Shown one piece after another: positions 1 through 8,290 of a stretch of DNA of 15,514 nt. This stretch comes from Blastocatellia bacterium (GTDB lineage: Bacteria > Acidobacteriota > Blastocatellia > Chloracidobacteriales > JADJPF01): assembly GCA_016789295.1 (NCBI GenBank), contig JAEUQL010000027.1, positions 1 to 15,514 on the forward strand, read 5' to 3'. The notes beneath the pieces are model-generated. The model ran no database searches and was not told the origin of the DNA. It saw only the letters and a list, made by a program, of their open reading frames with translations. Position numbers and translations under genes: made by a program. Each line of letters begins with the position of its first letter. The stretch's first letter is position 1.

Positions 1-2546
1 ATTACTTCCGCTAGAGCAAAACGTGGATATTGATAATCTACTCCCATCGGTTTTGCTAAAAATTTCTGGAAAAATAGGTACAAAGACTGTCTTACGCTGC
101 GTTGAGCTTGATAACCTACACCAGGAAGGTATGAAAGAGTTAGATTTACACTTTTTTCTGTTGATTTGGCTAAGCCAAGTGGTATATAAAATTCACCATT
201 ATATCCCACTGCTAGCATATTACTGTTTTCATCTAAACCAGTAACTTCTTTATTATCAAAGTTTACAGTAATTGATAAAAGAGTGCTGGTAGCTACTGTT
301 TCAGGATTACAAATATTATCTAGCTCAATAATATTCAAAGCTGGCGAACTTCCTTGGGGCAAAACAAACTCTAATGGCTTATCAAAAATATCTTCCTGTA
401 AAATGTCAGGAAGAGTTGACCTATTTTTTTCTATTTTTGAAGCCAAACGTAACTCTGCTTCTAAATTCATTGGAGCTTCTACTACACACTTGACTTGCTC
501 ATGCTGAATAATAGCTGATCGACTCCCGTGGTTATTTTCTTGAAAAGATACACTCTCTTGCAATCGTGTGGTAGTAATTGATAAAAGCTTTGTTGTCCAC
601 TTGCTATAAAGCTCATCGTCAAGATCAAAATGTCTTGTTACGTAACGATTAAGCAGCCAATTGAGCCTGTTTTTATGCCTATAACTTCTTGTTAAACCAC
701 GATTGTAAACAGTAACAGCTTCCAGAGGCTTTTGGTCAAGCAACCCTGCATCAAATTCATCTGTGCTAACAATAAACCTTAGCCAATCCTTTGTTATTGT
801 CCCTCCTTTTTTCCAGATAACATCAAGAACCTTAGTTCTTATAGGATTTCCATTATGTGCCCAAGCTTCTTCTCCAGGTTCTAACCATATTCCGCCATTA
901 GGTAGAAAGCTACTAGTAACACTATAATCCTCAGAAAGACCTATTAAAGAGCAATAAAGTCTTTTGTGGTAATTGTTTTTCAACTTTAATCTGAAGCTTG
1001 GTCTATGCCAAACACCATCTTCATAGGTGTAGCTTAACTCTAATAGATGATTAATTTCGGAGCTGTTATGGTAAACTTTTAACTCTACTGCGTCATCTGG
1101 AAGTGTTTTAGTTTGGCTATCTAGATCTGCAAGCACGTTATGCCAGCAGACAATATTTTCCAAGTAAGTAACTACTAATTCGGTATTTGAATAGTCTGTT
1201 ACTTCAGCAGCTATTTTATCAGTAATTAGATCTCTTATTGAGTATCTGTTTTCGACAGCTTTTACTGACAGCTTTGCATCATTTACATTTACAACTTCTT
1301 GAAAAAATCGTGCATTTCCTCTTCCAATAGCTCTTCCTTTTATTGCTTGCCTCAAATTTGAAAGTCCACACTCTTCTCCAGAGAGAAAAATACCGAATGG
1401 TTCTAGTGGTAAGCTAACAATTACAGCTTTGAACGTGTCGTTTACTGATAATTTTGAGCCTTCTATCTCAACCCTACTCTGATGTGGAAGTACTTTTGTA
1501 ATTTTCCCAAAAGCAATAGCATTAGAAACCTTTTCTAAATCTGTTCCTGAAGCATCGAAAGGATAGAGTGCAATCCTGATAGGCTCTGAACTTTTTACAT
1601 CTGGAAGCCCATGAATTTTACCAGCATCCAAACACCATTCGTAATTTTTATCATACCTCACTGTGAAATGGGGTAAGCGTTGGGCTAACGCTCCATCAAG
1701 AAAGAATCTGTTTATGTCTTCTCTGGTAGGTGCTTCAAGCTGAGGGGTCTGCTCAGAAGTCACTCTACAAACAAGTGCAGAAGTGTGTGTCATAAGCTCT
1801 TTATACGTTAGTTGCCCGTTAGATTTATTCAATGTTTCGATAAGAAAGTAACTAAACCTTCCACAATCTTTCCCTTCTTTATCTTTATATTCTTTGGCCG
1901 TTTGTCCACTTTCGCAAGCAGCTAGTAGCACGTGTCTGCCTTTATTGCCCAATGACCACCCACTAGGAGTTTCAGAAAAATCTATCGAGTTTGTCTGAAC
2001 AAATTCTTCTATATTGAACAGGTAACTATCTTCTGGCCTACTTTTTGTCTGTTTTGAAATGCGTCGTATTTTCCCACGTTCTTGTCGTGTTCCAGACCCA
2101 GAATGGCAACAGTCAAGAATAATAACTATGTGTGGATTTTTGTTTGAAACCTCTGATATTAACCAAGCAAGCTCTTTATCTGCAAGATCCCAACCCTTGT
2201 GTTGACGGCTGTCCCAGCAGACTAGAGTCTCGTCTAATCTATCAGGTTCAAAATGGAGTAGTTGTGGTAAAGTACGCTCCTGTGAACCGTGGCCAGCAAA
2301 GAAGAACAAAGCTACATCACTAGATGTAGCTTGACAAAGATGGGTGCGAAAACCTTCAACTATATTGTTTCTAGTAGCTTGCTCATCTATCAATTTCTTT
2401 ATCTCAAGCTGGAAAGAGTTTCGGTCAACCCAACCCTCTAAAAATGCTTCCATATTTTGAACGTCATTTACGCAGCCAGAAAGACTATCTACTGTACTTG
2501 GGTAAGCGTTAATACCAACTAGCAGGGCATAAAGTTTTCTTAGCAT
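1..2546 (-). CDS. Caspase-like cysteine peptidase (C14/metacaspase fold), C-terminus cut by window edge
   Basis: Reading back from ATG at 2544-2546 gives an open frame of 848 codons with no stop before the left edge, so the gene is partial. A GGAGGT ribosome-binding site lies 5 nt before the ATG. The N-terminal 230 or so residues form a caspase-hemoglobinase fold: first strand LYALLVGINAYP at residues 5-16, then SGCVNDV at 23-29, catalytic histidine His86 in FFFAGHGSQ (81-89), and catalytic cysteine Cys147 in IILDCCHSGSG (142-152). The dyad is intact, so the peptidase is probably active; the DCCHSG form is typical of bacterial orthocaspases and metacaspases, which usually cleave after Arg or Lys. 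A later strand, HVLLAACESGQTA, ends the domain. Residues from about 290 onward (over 550) match no family I recognise and look beta-rich; they may be substrate-binding or regulatory. No signal peptide, so cytoplasmic. It is divergent from the TPR-CHAT gene and shares a mirrored control region with it. Confidence 0.9.
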   Translation of the reverse strand, partial: MLRKLYALLVGINAYPSTVDSLSGCVNDVQNMEAFLEGWVDRNSFQLEIKKLIDEQATRNNIVEGFRTHLCQATSSDVALFFFAGHGSQERTLPQLLHFEPDRLDETLVCWDSRQHKGWDLADKELAWLISEVSNKNPHIVIILDCCHSGSGTRQERGKIRRISKQTKSRPEDSYLFNIEEFVQTNSIDFSETPSGWSLGNKGRHVLLAACESGQTAKEYKDKEGKDCGRFSYFLIETLNKSNGQLTYKELMTHTSALVCRVTSEQTPQLEAPTREDINRFFLDGALAQRLPHFTVRYDKNYEWCLDAGKIHGLPDVKSSEPIRIALYPFDASGTDLEKVSNAIAFGKITKVLPHQSRVEIEGSKLSVNDTFKAVIVSLPLEPFGIFLSGEECGLSNLRQAIKGRAIGRGNARFFQEVVNVNDAKLSVKAVENRYSIRDLITDKIAAEVTDYSNTELVVTYLENIVCWHNVLADLDSQTKTLPDDAVELKVYHNSSEINHLLELSYTYEDGVWHRPSFRLKLKNNYHKRLYCSLIGLSEDYSVTSSFLPNGGIWLEPGEEAWAHNGNPIRTKVLDVIWKKGGTITKDWLRFIVSTDEFDAGLLDQKPLEAVTVYNRGLTRSYRHKNRLNWLLNRYVTRHFDLDDELYSKWTTKLLSITTTRLQESVSFQENNHGSRSAIIQHEQVKCVVEAPMNLEAELRLASKIEKNRSTLPDILQEDIFDKPLEFVLPQGSSPALNIIELDNICNPETVATSTLLSITVNFDNKEVTGLDENSNMLAVGYNGEFYIPLGLAKSTEKSVNLTLSYLPGVGYQAQRSVRQSLYLFFQKFLAKPMGVDYQYPRFALAEV

Positions 2547-2580
2547 GTAGCTACCTCCAAATGTTTCAGAATCACCTTAT

Positions 2581-2694
2581 TAACTAAAAACGACTTTTCT
2601 CTACAGATCTCAACAAAGCACAGGTTTTTTCTCCGAGGGTGAAATTTTTTCAGTCAACTTGTTGGTATATCGCCTGGTTTGTCGTTTTTAGTTA
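2581..2694. promoter_or_regulatory. Mirror-image divergent control region between caspase and CHAT genes
   Basis: A perfect 14-bp inverted repeat has arms at 2581-2594 (taactaaaaacgac) and 2681-2694 (gtcgtttttagtta). Read outward toward either gene, each arm is preceded at exactly the same 16-nt distance by TTGTTG: at 2659-2664 on the plus strand and at 2616-2611 on the minus strand. Each side therefore has TTGTTG-N16-GTCGTTTTTAGTTA, ending 34 nt before the caspase ATG and 26 nt before the CHAT ATG at 2721. TTGTTG could be a -35-like element; the arms hold no good TATAAT, so they could be an alternative-sigma -10 region or an operator. The sequence directly shows only the repeat and its symmetry; promoter function is inferred. 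Confidence 0.55.
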
Positions 2695-2720
2695 GTAGCA
2701 GACTATCAGTGAAGGTATTT

Positions 2721-4928
2721 ATGAATGAACTCAACAAAAAAATAGAGCAAGAAATAGCTTTAGCAGAAGAGTTATCAAGGCTTCTTCTACACTCTTCTGA
2801 AGCTTTAGAATCTAGCTCCCAAGGCCATTATCAAGTAGCTATTGAGCAGTATAATAAGTTACTAGTAGTAGCTAGAAAAACCAGTAATAAACAGTTTGAG
2901 CTACAAGCACTGGCTGGTTTGGGCAGTTCCTATGCTGCGGTTGAAGATTTTCTTGAAGCCATAAACTACTCAGAAGAGGCTCTATCTCTGGCAGAAGAGT
3001 TTCATGACGAGTTTGCTAAATTTCGCTTATTATCAAATCTTTCATCTATCTACTTCTCTCTTGGTGATTTCTCCTCCACTATTGATAAAGCTACAAAACT
3101 ACTAGAAATTTCTAAAAAAATAGACGACAAAAAAATGGAGGCTAGTGCACATTCTTACCTTGCAGGAGCACACTTTTCTTATGGCGAAAGTGAAAAAGCC
3201 ATTCAGCATTACAAACAAGGGCTAGAACTTATCCGTACATCTGGCGATACGTACAGAATAGCTTTATCACTAAGCTCGCTTGCAGAAGCATACATTGAAA
3301 ATAAAAATTATGAAGATGCTAAAGTATGTTTAGCAGAGGTTTGGCAAATTGCACAGCAGACAAACAATTTAGCTTTAAGCAAGATAGTTCTAGAGTCTTT
3401 GGGTACTCTTTGTCTAATATTTAAGCACTACGATCAGGCGATTGAAAATTTCTTATTAGCTGTTAGCTTACAGACTGAAAGTTATATAGAACAAGGTATA
3501 TCACTCAATAATCTTGGTTTTACCTATTATAAAGCAGGAGAGTTAAAAAAGGCTGAAGAGACGTTATATAAAGCTATTGAGATATGGGAGTCACGATACA
3601 AAAAAGTATCTAAAAATGAACTTTACAGTATATCTATCTTTGACACACAGTTATTTAGTTATCATATACTGCAGAAAGTCCTTATTGAGCAAGAAAATTT
3701 TGATCGAGCGCTAGAGGTTGCAGAAAAGAGTCGTGGTCGTACTTTTATAGCACAATTAATAGCAAAAAGTCAGATCATTTCAAGTAATAGCACTCCATTT
3801 TTTACAATAGACCAAGCTAAAACTATAGCTAGAACTAATAAGTTTAACCTCATTGTATACTCCTTAATATCTGACAAAGAGAGATATTTTGTTTCAGGAA
3901 AGAGTGAAAACAGGAGTGCTAATCTATTTTCAGATCTTTTTATATGGCTGATTAAAGACTCTGGGCAAATTATTTTTCGTCAAGTAGATATTTCAAATGA
4001 AGATAAAAAATTTTTACTAGAACAACTCACTATCAAAGTTAGTAGCCACAATACACGTAATTTTGATCTTGAAAACTCTGATCAACTCAAACCTAATCTT
4101 CTAGCAGAGCTTTATCAACTGCTCATCACTCCTGTAGAAGGCGATTTACCTGAAACAGGTCATTTAGTTTTTCTGCCTCAAGATCAGCTTTTTTTTACTC
4201 CATTTGCTGCACTAGTAGATACCCAAGGGAATTATTTAATAGAAAGATACTCTGTTAGTCTGGCATATTCAATAGAAAGCCTTGCATTAATAAGACAAGA
4301 AAAAGCTACTGATTATTTAAGCAGTGCTTTGATAGTAGGTAATCCATCTGCAGCCAATCTGTCCCAAACTCTTACAAAAAAGCTCGAACTACAATCGCTT
4401 CCATACGCAGAACAAGAAGCCAAAGAAATAGCAAATCTACTTACCACAGAAGCACTGATTGCAGAAAGAGCAACAAAAGAAGCAGTAGTTACTCTACTAC
4501 CAAAACATAAGGTTATACACCTAGCTACGCATGGGGAGCTTAGTAAATTCTCAGAAGCTGACATTCCTGGTCTGATTATGCTTAGTGATGGATGGCTAAA
4601 GGCATCGGATATACTGAAAATAAGATTGAATGCAGAGCTGGTTGTATTGAGTGCTTGTTGGACTAGTAAAGGAAGACTTACAAGTGATGGCATTGTTGGA
4701 CTTTTACGCACATTTCTTATGGCTGGCGCATCCACTGTTATTAGTACTCTTTGGGCAGTACGTGATGAACCTACAAAAATATTGATGGTTGAATTTTATA
4801 AACAACTACAACAATCAGTAACTAAAGCAGAAGCTTTAAGACAAGCTATGATTGCTACTATGCAGTATCCACAATTTCATGATCCCTATTGTTGGGCAGC
4901 ATTTACCATTATAGGTAAAGTAGATTAA
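2721..4928 (+). CDS. TPR-CHAT cysteine protease
   Basis: A 735-aa cytoplasmic protein. Residues from about 25 to 320 are a run of about seven tetratricopeptide repeats, with typical A/G/Y spacing as in LAGLGSSYAAVEDFLEAINY, forming a helical protein-binding superhelix. A linker follows, and the C-terminal 270 or so residues are a CHAT domain (caspase HetF associated with TPRs) with signature stretches HLVFLPQDQLFFTPFAAL, HLATHGEL and LSACWTSKG. The catalytic dyad is His604 (ATHG) and Cys646 (SAC), both present. Family knowledge: TPR-CHAT proteins are separase/caspase-like proteases, activated in type III-E CRISPR (Craspase) by partner binding. I prefer ATG 2721, which has GAAGG 6 nt upstream; a TTG at 2679 would add 14 residues but lies on the inverted-repeat arm and has no ribosome-binding site. 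The subtilase follows after 31 bp and is probably co-transcribed. No cas gene is adjacent, so its trigger is unknown. Confidence 0.92.
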   Translation: MNELNKKIEQEIALAEELSRLLLHSSEALESSSQGHYQVAIEQYNKLLVVARKTSNKQFELQALAGLGSSYAAVEDFLEAINYSEEALSLAEEFHDEFAKFRLLSNLSSIYFSLGDFSSTIDKATKLLEISKKIDDKKMEASAHSYLAGAHFSYGESEKAIQHYKQGLELIRTSGDTYRIALSLSSLAEAYIENKNYEDAKVCLAEVWQIAQQTNNLALSKIVLESLGTLCLIFKHYDQAIENFLLAVSLQTESYIEQGISLNNLGFTYYKAGELKKAEETLYKAIEIWESRYKKVSKNELYSISIFDTQLFSYHILQKVLIEQENFDRALEVAEKSRGRTFIAQLIAKSQIISSNSTPFFTIDQAKTIARTNKFNLIVYSLISDKERYFVSGKSENRSANLFSDLFIWLIKDSGQIIFRQVDISNEDKKFLLEQLTIKVSSHNTRNFDLENSDQLKPNLLAELYQLLITPVEGDLPETGHLVFLPQDQLFFTPFAALVDTQGNYLIERYSVSLAYSIESLALIRQEKATDYLSSALIVGNPSAANLSQTLTKKLELQSLPYAEQEAKEIANLLTTEALIAERATKEAVVTLLPKHKVIHLATHGELSKFSEADIPGLIMLSDGWLKASDILKIRLNAELVVLSACWTSKGRLTSDGIVGLLRTFLMAGASTVISTLWAVRDEPTKILMVEFYKQLQQSVTKAEALRQAMIATMQYPQFHDPYCWAAFTIIGKVD

Positions 4929-4959
4929 CAATATTTTCAACTTTATAGGACACATAATT

Positions 4960-7113
4960 ATGAAAAAAAATCTTCTTTTGGTACAGCCTGATAGTCACCT
5001 ACTAGAAAAGGCTAGCGAGGTTTTGTTTACTTATCCGAATGGTAGTAAATTGATAGAAATTTCCGAAGATGTATGCGATCTATCTGCCATAGTAGTTGAG
5101 CGTGAACTAAAGATCCCAAATGTTAGCTTAGACCATATACAGCAAGCACGCAATTTGTCTATTCGTAGTTCATCAGCTAGTGAAAAAGTTTTTGGCTACG
5201 TAGAGCTGGTTTCTACACCAATAACAGATTGGTTAAAAGAGCTGAAGCTAGCAAATATAGATATTTTGTGCTATCAACCAAACAATACTTATCTTTGTCA
5301 TGCAACAGAGGCAGATTTTAACTCTATAAAAGATAAGCCCTTTATTTTAAGTATTGTTCCCCTAACCCCCAATTTGAAATCTAGAGTGGATATATCTGAA
5401 ATAGAGACTGTTTGGATTTTATTTGTGGGGAGTGAGCTTGAAATTAAGCAAGCCATAGAAAGGTTGAACTCTATTACTGGAATAGAAATTGACAGACAAA
5501 TAGATCTAAACAGAGCAAGTTTTTATGTACAAGTAAAAGCAACGATTAGGAAAGATTGTCAAGACAAGATCCTTTCCGATGATCAAGTGCTTGGTATAGA
5601 ACTTTGTCGAACAAGAGTTCTGGAAGACGAAAGAGTAGGATTGATTGTTGCTGGTCAGTATACAGAAGAAGGTAGGGTACATGGTTCTTACTTTGATTGG
5701 CTTTGTAAACATTCAATTGATGGTAAAGGAGTAACTATAGCAATTGTCGATAGTGGTAGTGTAGATCCACAGCATCCAGCTTTTGATGGTCGGCTTAAAA
5801 ACCTAAATTATCAAGACTCCCAAAATCAACACACTACAGAAGTTGCCTGCTGTGCCGCAGGAAAAGACCTATCAAAATCCGAGAAAGCCTTGACTAGAAG
5901 TGTTAGTGATAAAAATTTTTATACTCTTGGAATAGCACCAGAAGCAGACCTGCTTATTTTACCATTTACAGATCGAGACAACGAAGAAGCAATACAATCA
6001 TGTTGCTACAAGAGCGTAAACAACACTGGGCCAAACGGCTTTCCAGTTCTGATACAAAACAATTCTTGGGGATTTGGCCGTTATGATACAACCAAACAAT
6101 ATCACTCGCATGAAGCAATTTATGATCAAATGGTTAGAGATGCAAACCTAAACCCAGATGATCCAAAACCTCTTACTATCTGTTTTTCAGCAGGAAATGA
6201 TGGAACTGCTGGACTAACGCGCCCCAAGGTAGCCAAAAATATTATTGTAACAGGCAGTTCTGAAAACTACAGACTGAAAGAAGGAGGCTACAAAGCTGAT
6301 AATATTAACGAAGTAGCTGAAGATAGTAGCCATGGAAATTGTGCAGATAGGCGTATTCGCCCCCATATTGTCGCACCAGGTGAATGTACAGCTACTGTCC
6401 CTAAAAAACTAACGCCTGACCAACCAGGTTTTAATCGAGGTACTTCTCTATCTAGCCCAAGAACTGCTGGTGCTTGTGCGTTAATTATCGAGTGGTGGCA
6501 GAAAAAATTTGGACAAATACCTTCTCCAGCTATTATTCGCGCACTGATAGTAAATGGTGCTGTCGATATCAACTATCAAAGCAATATACCAAATATGATA
6601 CAGGGATGGGGACGACTCAATCTTGAAAATATTTTTGATGAGTCTTGTAGAAGCTTCTACCTAGACCAAACAGTATTACTAAACACTGAATCACTCAGCA
6701 TCTGGTCTTCAAGCTTTCAAGTTTATGACGAAACCAGACCTTTGAAGATCACTCTATCATGGACAGATCCTCCAGGTAGTACAAACAGCGGAACAGCAGA
6801 AGCACCTGCTATAGTTAATGAACTAGCTTTGAGAGTTGAAGTAGGAAAAGATCTATATTTGGGTAACAACTTTGCAAATGGCTGGTCAGTACCAGGTCTA
6901 TTGAAAGCCCAAGAAGATAGATCTAACAACAGATATTCTCCTCTAAGAGAAGGGATAGATAATCTACAAAATGTTTATCTTCCTGCAGGCATTTGCAAAG
7001 GAGAGTTTAAGGTCACAGTAGCAGCTCTTGCTCTTAGACAGAACTGCTTTAACTTCCGTTCTGAAGAACTAGTACAGGATTTCGCCTTAGTTATAACTAA
7101 CTCCCACAGATAA
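4960..7113 (+). CDS. Intracellular subtilisin-like serine protease (S8, KP-43-like)
   Basis: 717 aa. Residues 1 to about 235 are a prodomain-like region: WLKELKLANIDILCYQPNNTYL and the following stretch resemble the N-terminal region of KP-43-type subtilases, which folds against the protease. The S8 domain spans about 250-560. The triad is Asp264 (AIVDSGS), His291 (QHTTEVA, in place of the usual HGTHVAG) and Ser496 (GTSLSSP), with oxyanion Asn413 in SAGNDG. Residues from about 590 form the KP-43-type beta-barrel (LSWTDPPG, YLGNNF, a QDFALVI end). The enzyme appears complete and active. The N-terminus MKKNLLLVQPDSHLLEK has no hydrophobic signal core, so unlike most KP-43 relatives it should stay in the cytoplasm. 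It lies 31 bp after the TPR-CHAT stop with a weak TAGGA ribosome-binding site and is followed by a hairpin, so the two genes form one transcript. It could be a zymogen cleaved by the neighbouring caspase or CHAT protease; that is inference. Confidence 0.93.
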   Translation: MKKNLLLVQPDSHLLEKASEVLFTYPNGSKLIEISEDVCDLSAIVVERELKIPNVSLDHIQQARNLSIRSSSASEKVFGYVELVSTPITDWLKELKLANIDILCYQPNNTYLCHATEADFNSIKDKPFILSIVPLTPNLKSRVDISEIETVWILFVGSELEIKQAIERLNSITGIEIDRQIDLNRASFYVQVKATIRKDCQDKILSDDQVLGIELCRTRVLEDERVGLIVAGQYTEEGRVHGSYFDWLCKHSIDGKGVTIAIVDSGSVDPQHPAFDGRLKNLNYQDSQNQHTTEVACCAAGKDLSKSEKALTRSVSDKNFYTLGIAPEADLLILPFTDRDNEEAIQSCCYKSVNNTGPNGFPVLIQNNSWGFGRYDTTKQYHSHEAIYDQMVRDANLNPDDPKPLTICFSAGNDGTAGLTRPKVAKNIIVTGSSENYRLKEGGYKADNINEVAEDSSHGNCADRRIRPHIVAPGECTATVPKKLTPDQPGFNRGTSLSSPRTAGACALIIEWWQKKFGQIPSPAIIRALIVNGAVDINYQSNIPNMIQGWGRLNLENIFDESCRSFYLDQTVLLNTESLSIWSSSFQVYDETRPLKITLSWTDPPGSTNSGTAEAPAIVNELALRVEVGKDLYLGNNFANGWSVPGLLKAQEDRSNNRYSPLREGIDNLQNVYLPAGICKGEFKVTVAALALRQNCFNFRSEELVQDFALVITNSHR

Positions 7114-7118
7114 AATTG

Positions 7119-7158
7119 TATAAGCTGTTACATAGCCCAGACTATGTAACAGCTTATA
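7119..7158 (+). terminator. Perfect 17-bp hairpin after the subtilase gene
   Basis: Arms at 7119-7135 (tataagctgttacatag) and 7142-7158 pair perfectly around the loop cccaga. The hairpin begins 5 nt after the subtilase stop codon. There is no T-tract after it, so it is not a textbook intrinsic terminator; it may stabilise the 3' end or act with Rho. Its position argues for the end of the CHAT-subtilase transcript. Confidence 0.6.
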
Positions 7159-7196
7159 GCCATAGTAATCAAAACTACCTCTGATCTATACTTTCA

Positions 7197-7236
7197 ATAC
7201 TAGCTACTTTTGTCTAACACACAAAGAATCTAGTAT
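7197..7236. other. Second, imperfect hairpin in the subtilase-CDF intergenic region
   Basis: Arms 7197-7213 (atactagctacttttgt) and 7221-7236 (acaaagaatctagtat) pair over ATACTAG and CTTTTGT/ACAAAG, with three mismatches and one bulge between them, around a 7-nt loop. It may be a backup terminator or part of the CDF leader. No T-tract follows. Confidence 0.3.
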
Positions 7237-7290
7237 CAACTAAATCCCAAAAACCGAAAGAAAAAGGTACTTATTTTTGCGCAATCGAGT

Positions 7291-7305
7291 TATACTATCG
7301 TTTTT
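7291..7305 (+). promoter_or_regulatory. Possible promoter for the CDF operon
   Basis: A TATACT hexamer at 7291-7296 is the best -10-like sequence in the gap before the CDF gene, 83 nt from its start, and is followed by TATCGTTTTT. I see no convincing -35 at 16-18 nt. The TCGTTTTT at 7298-7305 partly resembles the TCGTTTTTAG element of the protease divergon, but it is low-complexity and may be chance. Confidence 0.2.
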
Positions 7306-7379
7306 CTGCTTCTTATTAGGTAGTTTTCAAAAGTTTTTTAATTTTTGGAACACCTACAACAGTTTCAACAGAGAAAGTC

Positions 7380-8240
7380 ATGCAAAAGCAAGATTATCAT
7401 AAGGCAGTTGAAAGAGTTCTGCTGGTGATTTTTTTCCTAAATCTTGCCGTCGTTATTGCTAAAGTTATTGCAGGTGTGCTTGCAAATTCACTTACTGTCA
7501 TTAGTGATGCAGTTCATTCTACTATAGATATGGTTAATAATGTGGTAGGAGTTATGGTGATCCGGTATGCTTCCTCACCACCTGATAAAGAGCACCCGTA
7601 TGGTCATGGTAAATTTGAGACACTTGGGGCTTATTCCATATCAGGCTTTCTCTTTATAACCTGTTTTGAGCTTATTTGGAGAGCCATCAACCATCTATTT
7701 TTTGACAAAGAGAGTCAGCCAGAGATATCGGCTTTGACTGTAGTGGTCATTACTGCAACAGTACTCATAAACATTTGTGTAACCAAGTATGAAGAGTACA
7801 AAGGAAGGGAGCTTTCAAGTGAACTACTTATTGCAGATGCAACACATACAAAATCCGACATATATGTCAGCATCTCTGTACTTGCCAGTTTCGTCTTTGT
7901 CTACTTTGGCTATACTATAGCTGATGCGATTTTTGCACTATTTATAGCTGTTTTGATCGCTTATAGCGGTTACAGCCTTTTCCAACAGACTGTGCCCATA
8001 CTGGTAGACGCTGTTGGTATAGAGGCTCAGAAAATTGAACAGATAGCACTTTCCACTCCAGGAGTGGTGAGTTGTAGTAACATACGTTCTCGTGGAAAAC
8101 CAGGAGATCTTTTTATTGAAATGGTTGTCAAGGTGAAGACAGGAAGCTTAAAAGACGCCCATGAAGTAACAGAAGCTATAGAATTGAAGTTGAGAGAAGA
8201 ATTTGGGCGAGCAGATATTACAATTCATTTTGAGCCATAG
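7380..8240 (+). CDS. Cation diffusion facilitator (CDF) metal efflux transporter, probably zinc
   Basis: 286 aa, normal for the family: a six-helix membrane domain to about residue 205, then a cytoplasmic dimerising domain (about 215-286, ending ADITIHFEP). CDF proteins are homodimeric metal/proton antiporters that export Zn, Fe, Mn or Co. The family signature HPYGHGKFETLG follows TM2. Aligned by eye to E. coli YiiP, the transport-site residues are His46 and Asp50 in TM2 and His156 and Asp160 in TM5. An HD-HD site is the arrangement of zinc-selective members (ZitB, ZnT), while YiiP has DD-HD, so zinc is the likely substrate. The ATG at 7380 is preceded by AGAGAAAG rather than a strong ribosome-binding site. 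It heads the plus-strand run of genes; the next gene, whose protein has a zinc ribbon, starts 50 bp downstream, so co-transcription is plausible but not certain. Confidence 0.93.
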   Translation: MQKQDYHKAVERVLLVIFFLNLAVVIAKVIAGVLANSLTVISDAVHSTIDMVNNVVGVMVIRYASSPPDKEHPYGHGKFETLGAYSISGFLFITCFELIWRAINHLFFDKESQPEISALTVVVITATVLINICVTKYEEYKGRELSSELLIADATHTKSDIYVSISVLASFVFVYFGYTIADAIFALFIAVLIAYSGYSLFQQTVPILVDAVGIEAQKIEQIALSTPGVVSCSNIRSRGKPGDLFIEMVVKVKTGSLKDAHEVTEAIELKLREEFGRADITIHFEP

Positions 8241-8290
8241 TAAATTTTTATCTGATCAAAAAATCACTTTGACTTCGGAAGAAGCAGAAT

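Noticed and set aside
23..507. Two short plus-strand frames (73 and 74 codons), plus another at 2132-2323.
   Set aside because: They lie antisense to the continuous caspase-like reading frame, lack ribosome-binding sites and have no recognisable content.
2679..2720. TTG start adding 14 residues to the TPR-CHAT protein.
   Set aside because: It overlaps the inverted-repeat arm and has no ribosome-binding site, whereas ATG 2721 has GAAGG at good spacing.
4313..4735. 140-codon minus-strand frame inside the CHAT domain.
   Set aside because: It is antisense to the strongly conserved CHAT core; the protein reads as a Ser-rich shadow.
2721..4928. Type III-E CRISPR Craspase protease subunit.
   Set aside because: No gRAMP/Cas7-11, csx30 or other cas gene and no repeat array is in the window; TPR-CHAT proteins occur widely outside CRISPR.
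1..7113. Bacterial gasdermin locus.
   Set aside because: No small gasdermin-like open frame is adjacent to the proteases inside the window. One could lie beyond the left edge, which I cannot see.
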